A stretch of DNA of 12,037 nt. Origin: Bifidobacterium breve. GTDB taxonomy: Bacteria; Actinomycetota; Actinomycetes; Nanopelagicales; Nanopelagicaceae. How positions within the stretch are numbered: position 1 is the first letter of the stretch; every line of letters starts with the position of its first letter. Below are positions 7,496 through 12,037 of the stretch, in pieces. Below the pieces are notes generated by a model, which was given only the letters and a program-made list of their open reading frames with translations, did not search any database and was not told the DNA's origin. The translations under genes were made by a program, and so were the position numbers. The DNA lies in contig CALPKA020000005.1 of assembly GCA_943324025.2 (NCBI GenBank), positions 1-12,037 on the forward strand, read 5' to 3'.

Positions 7496-8995
7496 ATGTT
7501 CACCTCAACTAACCCAACAGATATAAATGAAGTAATCGCAACAGTTCCGGAAAGCTCGGCGACTGAAATATTGACCGTGCTACGAACTGCTAAAAATGCA
7601 CAAAAGGGTTGGGCAAAGTTACCCGCACCTACTCGTGGACGAATCATTGCAAATGTTGGTCGCCTGGTTGAGAACAATAAAGAGATTTTGGCCAAACTCA
7701 TTACCAAGGAAATGGGCAAGGTTTATAGCGAGGCACTTGGTGAAGTCCAAGAGGTTGTAGATACCTGTGATTTCTTTTTAGGTGAAGGTCGCCGCCTTTA
7801 TGGTCAAACCGTTCCAAGTGAGATGCAGAACAAAAACCTATTTACTTTCAGAATGCCAGTTGGCAATGTATTTGTTATAACTGCAGGAAACTTCCCAACT
7901 GCTGTGCCATCTTGGTACATAGTCCCAGCACTTCTGGCTGGAAATACTGTTGTTTGGAAGCCATCTGAATTTACGCCAGCAGTTGCCAATGCTTTGACTG
8001 AGATTTTCCATGCTGGTGGCGTTCCTAAAGATGTGCTGATAACTGTTGTGGCAGATGGAGCGCAAACATTTGCAGCTCTTGATGCAGGTTTGAAAGAGGG
8101 AGTAATAAATAAAGTAGGTTTTACAGGTTCAACTGAGGTTGGTAGAAAAATAGGCGCGAAAACAGGTGAATACATCCAAAGTGCTTGTTTAGAGCTTGGT
8201 GGAAAGAATCCAATGGTTGTTATGCCAGATGCAAATATTGATCTTGCACTAGATGGCGCACTCTTTGCTGGATTTGGAACAGCAGGCCAACGTTGCACAT
8301 CACTTGGAACCTTGTGGATCCATGAATCAATTTATGACACAGTGCTAGCTAAATTTGCATCCCTTGTCGAGAACGCAGCTGTTGGTGATCCATTTAAAGA
8401 TGTTTTATTTGGGCCAATGATTAGCCAGAAGTATTTAGACAACCATTTAGAGCATCTAAAAATGATCCAACCACATCACAAAGTTCTTGGTTCTAGTTCA
8501 ACTGGCAGAATTACATCTAGCAACCCAAGAAAAGGTTTTGTTGGAGATCCTGAAAAGGGTGTATTTGCCCACCCAGTGATAGTTGCTGGTATTACTAAGG
8601 CTGATCAACTTTATTCAACTGAAACATTTGGACCGTTAGTAACGGTTGGAAAATTCTCAACATTGGATGAGGCTATTGAATTGTCTAATGGTCATGGATA
8701 TGGACTTTCCTCAGCGATCTATACAACTGACCCACAAAATGTTTGGCGCTTTAGAGAAGGCATTTCTGCTGGCATGGTTTCCATAAACAACTCAACATCT
8801 GGAGCTGAAGCTCACCTACCATTTGGTGGAAATGGCATGAGTGGAAATGGATCAAGACAAAGTGGAATTTGGGTACTAGATCAATTCACTAGATGGCAAT
8901 CAATGAACTGGGATTGGTCAAATAAACTTCAAAAGGCTCAGATGGATTTGATCGAGATTAAACACGATCCGAAATTCATGTTAAACATTAAATAA
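7496..8995 (+). CDS. ALDH7-like aldehyde dehydrogenase (candidate 2-aminoadipate semialdehyde dehydrogenase)
   Basis: This is a 499-residue NAD(P)-dependent aldehyde dehydrogenase of full family length. The catalytic Cys is C267 in GTAGQRCTS, the general base is E233 in LELGG, and the oxyanion Asn is N132 in AGNFP. The cofactor loop is FTGSTEVG (209-216) and the late ETFGP motif is at 376-380. GTAGQRC, the following WIHESIYD, GEVQEVVDTCDF (82-93) and STSGAE (433-438) closely resemble human ALDH7A1 (antiquitin). There the Glu of GEVQE and the Arg before the catalytic Cys contact aminoadipate semialdehyde; both are conserved here (E83/E86, R266). Residues about 328-357 look longer than in ALDH7A1. 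The stop overlaps the next ATG (TAATG). Related succinate- or glutarate-semialdehyde dehydrogenase activity remains possible. The same arrangement, an ALDH7 beside a flavin oxidase, is known from Pseudomonas putida amaB-amaA. Confidence 0.88.
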   Translation: MFTSTNPTDINEVIATVPESSATEILTVLRTAKNAQKGWAKLPAPTRGRIIANVGRLVENNKEILAKLITKEMGKVYSEALGEVQEVVDTCDFFLGEGRRLYGQTVPSEMQNKNLFTFRMPVGNVFVITAGNFPTAVPSWYIVPALLAGNTVVWKPSEFTPAVANALTEIFHAGGVPKDVLITVVADGAQTFAALDAGLKEGVINKVGFTGSTEVGRKIGAKTGEYIQSACLELGGKNPMVVMPDANIDLALDGALFAGFGTAGQRCTSLGTLWIHESIYDTVLAKFASLVENAAVGDPFKDVLFGPMISQKYLDNHLEHLKMIQPHHKVLGSSSTGRITSSNPRKGFVGDPEKGVFAHPVIVAGITKADQLYSTETFGPLVTVGKFSTLDEAIELSNGHGYGLSSAIYTTDPQNVWRFREGISAGMVSINNSTSGAEAHLPFGGNGMSGNGSRQSGIWVLDQFTRWQSMNWDWSNKLQKAQMDLIEIKHDPKFMLNIK

Positions 8996-10158
8996 TGTCC
9001 CTGCCAAGCCAAGTAGATGTTGTAATTGTTGGCGGAGGGGTCATGGGAACCTCCGCTGCATTTCATCTTGCTGAAGCTGGAGTCTCTGTTTTGCTGTGTG
9101 AAAAAAATGAATTAGCAAGTGGTTCCACTTCAAAGGCAGCAGGTGGAGTAAGAGCCAATTTTTCCGATGAATTTAATGTGGCATTGGGCGCTAGATCCCT
9201 TGAGTTGTTTGCAAACTTTAACACTCGCCCTGGGTACGAAATTGATCTTCACCGAACTGGTTATCTTTTTGCGCTAACAAAACAATCTGATGTTGATCTA
9301 TTTGAAAAATCAACCAAAATTCATAAACAATTTAATGTTGAATCAAAGATGCTGACTCCTAGTGAAGCTTTAAAAATCTCGCCATTGTTAAATACCTCAG
9401 ATGTTCTTGCCGCCTCTTTCACTCCTCATGATGGTCATTGCACTCCCGAGGCAGTTGTGCTTGGTTATGCCGGCGGGGCAAAAAAACTTGGCGCCACAGT
9501 ACTAACTAATGTTGAGGTAACAGGAATTAATTTAAATGCAGGTGAAATCACCTCAGTTACTACCTCGGCTGGAGTTGTAAATACATCAACAGTAATTAAC
9601 TGTGCTGGTGCCTGGTCTCCAAAAATAGGTTCAATGGTTGGTTTGGATTTACCGGTAACTGCATATAAACGTGAGTTAGTAATTACTGAAGCACTTGGGG
9701 AAACTTTCTCAGACCTACCAGCGCAGATGCCAATGACTATTGATTACTCTTCTTCCCTTTATTGGCACCGTGAAGGTAAAGGTTTGTTAATGGGATTTTC
9801 AGACAAAACTACTGAGCCAGGTTTTGATTTAAAACGTGATCCACAATTTTTAGAAAAATTAGGTGCAATTGCAATCAATCGAGCACCACGATTAATGGAT
9901 GTTGGTATTGGTAAAGGTTGGGCAGGTTTGTATGAGGTGACACCAGATCACAATGCAATTCTTGGTGAGTTCAAAAAGATCTCGCGCTTCTTTTATGCCA
10001 CAGGTTTTAGCGGTCACGGATTTTTACAGGGTCCAGCAATCGGTGAAATCCTTAGAGATCTTTACCTTAATAAACAACCTTTTGTGAATATAGATAAATT
10101 AAGCGCTGAACGCTTCTCCGGTAGTGGCCAGCTACGTCCTGAATACAACATCGTTTAG
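8995..10158 (+). CDS. FAD-dependent oxidoreductase, DAO/sarcosine oxidase beta family
   Basis: This 387-residue flavoenzyme oxidises a secondary or primary amine of an amino acid. The N-terminal FAD loop is VVIVGGGVMGTSAAFHLAEAG (9-29), with E36 at the end of the second strand for the adenosine ribose. GSTSKAAGGVRANFS (43-57) follows. The mid segment DGHCTPEAVV, the second FAD contact INCAGAWS (201-208) and the C-terminal GLYEVTPDHNAILG and GFSGHGFLQGPAIG are hallmarks of the sarcosine oxidase beta/dimethylglycine dehydrogenase/L-pipecolate oxidase group. There is no signal peptide, so it is cytoplasmic or membrane-peripheral. Its ATG overlaps the aldehyde dehydrogenase TAA (TAATG) with no separate ribosome site, so it is probably translated by re-initiation in one transcript. 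Pipecolate or 2-aminoadipate are attractive substrates because of the partner genes; sarcosine, proline or another N-substituted amino acid cannot be ruled out. Confidence 0.88.
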   Translation: MSLPSQVDVVIVGGGVMGTSAAFHLAEAGVSVLLCEKNELASGSTSKAAGGVRANFSDEFNVALGARSLELFANFNTRPGYEIDLHRTGYLFALTKQSDVDLFEKSTKIHKQFNVESKMLTPSEALKISPLLNTSDVLAASFTPHDGHCTPEAVVLGYAGGAKKLGATVLTNVEVTGINLNAGEITSVTTSAGVVNTSTVINCAGAWSPKIGSMVGLDLPVTAYKRELVITEALGETFSDLPAQMPMTIDYSSSLYWHREGKGLLMGFSDKTTEPGFDLKRDPQFLEKLGAIAINRAPRLMDVGIGKGWAGLYEVTPDHNAILGEFKKISRFFYATGFSGHGFLQGPAIGEILRDLYLNKQPFVNIDKLSAERFSGSGQLRPEYNIV

Positions 10159-10225
10159 TAATGAGATTGATCACCTGCATGTGTCGCCTAAGAGATTTTG
10201 ATATCACCAACCACAATCTTGAGGA

Positions 10226-10231
10226 TAGACT
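10226..10231 (+). promoter_or_regulatory. -10 box of a leaderless promoter for glutaryl-CoA dehydrogenase
   Basis: TAGACT stands exactly six bases (tttgcc) before the ATG at 10238. The rest of the 79-base gap after the flavoenzyme stop shows no hairpin terminator, ribosome binding site or clear -35 box. The acyl-CoA dehydrogenase therefore appears to have its own promoter rather than depending on the upstream pair. Confidence 0.6.
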
Positions 10232-10237
10232 TTTGCC

Positions 10238-11422
10238 ATGAGTAAGCCACCTGCCGCTCCAATTCACCCACTTGTATTAATGCAAGTTGAGGCCAGACTT
10301 ACTGAAGAACAAAAAGCTATTCAAAATGTGGTGCGTGATTTTGCTGCAAAAGAATTAAAACCAAATATTGCCGGCTGGTATGAAGATGGACAGCTTCCAG
10401 CGCGAGATTTAGCAAAGGCCCTTGGTGGCATTGGCGTTCTGGGTATGCACCTAAAGAATTATGGTTGCGCAGGAACAGATGCAATGTCTTATGGGCTTGC
10501 TTGCATGGAATTAGAAGCGGTTGATTCTGGTTTGCGATCACTTGTGTCAGTGCAAGGGTCTCTTGCCATGTTTGCAATCTATAAATTCGGCAGCGAAGAA
10601 CAAAAGCAAGAATGGCTGCCAAAAATGGCAAAGGGTGAGGCAATCGGATGTTTTGGATTAACTGAAGCAGACCACGGATCAAACCCCTCTGGAATGGCAA
10701 CATTCGCTAAAAAAGATGGCAGTGACTGGATTATTAATGGTTCAAAGATGTGGATTACCAATGGCAGCGTTGCAGATGTTGCAGTTATCTGGGCACAAAC
10801 CGAAGAAGGCATAAGAGGTTTTTGTGTTCCAACTAAAACTGCAGGATTGGTGATAAATCCAATTAAACACAAGCTTTCACTACGAGCATCAATAACTTCG
10901 GAATTAGTCTTTAACGACATGCGAGTTCCTGATTCAGCTCGACTCCCAGAGGCAACTAGTTTGCGTGCTCCCCTGCTATGTCTTGCTGAAGCACGTTATG
11001 GAATTATTTTTGGAACAGTGGGCGCAGCGCGAGATTGTTTTGAAGTCTCACTTGCTTATGCAACAACGCGTGAACAGTTTGATGGCCCAATTTCAAAACA
11101 TCAATTAACTCAGGCCAAATTTGCTGATATGGCAACCAAAATAACAACTTCAATGCTTCTTGCCTATCACCTGGCCGATCTAAAGGATGCAGGAAAGATA
11201 CTTCCAGAACAGATCAGCATGGGTAAGTTTCACAATGTTAATGCAGCACTGGAGATTGCTCGAAGCGCTCGATCAATTCTTGGTGGTGCAGGCATTACCT
11301 CTGAGTATTCAATCTTTAGACATATGAGTAATCTTGAAACGGTATTAACTTACGAAGGAACCCACGAGATTCATATGCTGGTTTTAGGTCAAGCACTTAC
11401 TGGCATTGCAGCATTTAGATAA
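10238..11422 (+). CDS. gcdH: Glutaryl-CoA dehydrogenase
   Basis: This 394-residue FAD acyl-CoA dehydrogenase oxidises and decarboxylates glutaryl-CoA to crotonyl-CoA and CO2 in lysine, hydroxylysine or tryptophan catabolism. The catalytic base is E373 in TYEGTHEIH, the motif and position typical of glutaryl-CoA dehydrogenase. R100 in VDSGLRSLVSVQ matches the arginine (R94 in the mature human enzyme) that binds the distal carboxylate of glutaryl-CoA. The flavin and substrate blocks GCFGLTEADHGSNP (137-150) and MWITNGSVADV (171-181) are intact, as are KLSLRAS, RAPLLCLAEARYGI, REQFDGPISKHQLTQ and LGGAGI. Length and order are normal. The start at 10238 is backed by a -10 hexamer six bases upstream; M15 is a less likely alternative. 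It ends three bases before the convergent GNAT gene. Electrons would pass to ETF, which is not in this window. Confidence 0.93.
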   Translation: MSKPPAAPIHPLVLMQVEARLTEEQKAIQNVVRDFAAKELKPNIAGWYEDGQLPARDLAKALGGIGVLGMHLKNYGCAGTDAMSYGLACMELEAVDSGLRSLVSVQGSLAMFAIYKFGSEEQKQEWLPKMAKGEAIGCFGLTEADHGSNPSGMATFAKKDGSDWIINGSKMWITNGSVADVAVIWAQTEEGIRGFCVPTKTAGLVINPIKHKLSLRASITSELVFNDMRVPDSARLPEATSLRAPLLCLAEARYGIIFGTVGAARDCFEVSLAYATTREQFDGPISKHQLTQAKFADMATKITTSMLLAYHLADLKDAGKILPEQISMGKFHNVNAALEIARSARSILGGAGITSEYSIFRHMSNLETVLTYEGTHEIHMLVLGQALTGIAAFR

Positions 11423-11425
11423 AAC

Positions 11426-11944
11426 TTATACTAAATCTTTATCCATCAAATCAATCTGTCTTGCACCCTTCTGTAAACTCTTTATATATTGATAACCTCG
11501 TTTTGCATAATAATTTCTAGATTCTTCCGTCCATAGGTAAACCCGTTTTATTCCAAATTCAATTGCTTTTTGCTCAATTAGTTTTAGAACTTGGCTGCCA
11601 ATCCCAGTACCTCGTAAATCCTGCCGAACAACAAAAGCTGCTATCCATGGCTTGTACTGCCTAAACTCCTCGAAATCATCAAAATCACACAATGCAATAG
11701 AGGCAACAACCTCCTGGCCATCTTTATTGTTTCTAAGAACCATAAACAACAATTCTTGATCAATCCCATTAAAATCCCAATTCTCATAATCTGAATTTAA
11801 TGTTCGGGTGTAAAAGCCGCGCCAATCTTCTGATGTAAATTCATCTTTACCTTCACCCCAAAGCTTTAAACTCCAAGACAAAGCTTCGGCTGCAAACTCT
11901 TTTGCGTGTGATATCGGTACCAATCGCAAACCATCGCTACTCAC
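11426..11944 (-). CDS. GNAT family N-acetyltransferase
   Basis: This is a 172-residue acetyltransferase beginning with GTG at 11944. Motif A is clear at about 104-122: FVVRQDLRGTGIGSQVLKL, with the pyrophosphate loop R111-G-T-G-I-G116. It is followed by the strand RVYLWT (134-139) and by NYYAKRGYQ (144-152), the usual tyrosine and G-(F/Y) end of the fold. The substrate is unknown; nothing around it identifies one. The GTG lies 11 bases after the stop of another minus-strand gene that continues past the right edge, so the two are probably co-transcribed. AGAAG about eight bases before the GTG may serve as a weak ribosome binding site. The protein shares only the fold, not obvious close sequence, with the GNAT at 4987-5538. 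Confidence 0.85.
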   Translation of the reverse strand: MSSDGLRLVPISHAKEFAAEALSWSLKLWGEGKDEFTSEDWRGFYTRTLNSDYENWDFNGIDQELLFMVLRNNKDGQEVVASIALCDFDDFEEFRQYKPWIAAFVVRQDLRGTGIGSQVLKLIEQKAIEFGIKRVYLWTEESRNYYAKRGYQYIKSLQKGARQIDLMDKDLV

Positions 11945-11955
11945 TTAAAAAACTT

Positions 11956-12037
11956 CTACTTTTCTGTCAGTTGAGAGCACATTAGATCAAATGCTTTTGT
12001 GTGTGAATCCACATCAGCTTCAGTAGTTTCAGGACAC
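11956..12037 (-). CDS. C-terminal end of an unidentified gene (partial)
   Basis: On the minus strand the last 26 codons of an open frame run in from the right edge and end at TAG (11956-11958). The residues read CPETTEADVDSHTKAFDLMC followed by SQLTEK. The spacing of 11 bases to the next gene and the amphipathic helix-like tail support a real C-terminus. A TT-x-ADVD-x-HT-x-x-F tail recalls the C-terminal ends of some PLP-dependent aminotransferases, but 26 residues are too few to assign a family. Confidence 0.5.
   Translation of the reverse strand, partial: CPETTEADVDSHTKAFDLMCSQLTEK

Noticed and set aside
10159..10237. Small RNA or riboswitch in the 79-base gap before glutaryl-CoA dehydrogenase
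   Set aside because: No stable hairpin or known motif is visible, and the promoter at its end would leave the gap outside the transcript of the next gene.

Overview
The window is about 12 kb of gene-dense, low-GC DNA (roughly 40% G+C by eye). Genes abut or overlap by a few bases, and no tRNA, rRNA, mobile element or CRISPR array was seen. Several genes have a TANNNT-type -10 hexamer exactly 6 or 7 bases before the start codon and no usable Shine-Dalgarno sequence, so transcription would begin at or next to the ATG. Frequent leaderless transcription, a streamlined layout and low G+C suggest a small-genome actinobacterium, for example the freshwater acI/Nanopelagicales type. That placement is inference; there is no marker gene here.

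Layout. (1) Bases 1-4949, minus strand: a three-gene operon read right to left. It encodes an ornithine cyclodeaminase/mu-crystallin family reductase, a 986-residue fusion (APH-type kinase, M23 peptidase-like domain, class III PLP phospho-lyase/aminotransferase), and a CaiB/BaiF family CoA-transferase cut by the left edge. (2) Bases 4987-5778, plus strand: a GNAT acetyltransferase and a 71-residue two-helix membrane protein. (3) Bases 5780-7441, minus strand: a thiamine-diphosphate enzyme of the acetolactate synthase/benzoylformate decarboxylase superfamily. (4) Bases 7496-10158, plus strand: an ALDH7-like aldehyde dehydrogenase translationally coupled to a sarcosine oxidase/DAO family flavoenzyme. 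(5) Bases 10238-11422, plus strand: a glutaryl-CoA dehydrogenase. (6) Bases 11426-12037, minus strand: a second GNAT protein and the last 26 codons of another gene.

Working together: the metabolic genes fit one C6 amino-acid pathway. The kinase and phospho-lyase halves of the fusion resemble hydroxylysine kinase (HYKK) and the AGXT2L phospho-lyases, which turn 5-hydroxylysine into 2-aminoadipate semialdehyde. The ALDH7-like enzyme is suited to oxidise that semialdehyde. The cyclodeaminase-family and DAO-family enzymes match the ketimine reductase and pipecolate oxidase steps of the pipecolate route. The CoA-transferase resembles succinyl-CoA:glutarate CoA-transferase (SUGCT), and glutaryl-CoA dehydrogenase makes crotonyl-CoA. 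The thiamine enzyme could decarboxylate 2-oxoadipate. The kinase/lyase and glutaryl-CoA assignments are the firmest; the complete pathway is a hypothesis. No transporter or regulator lies in the window.
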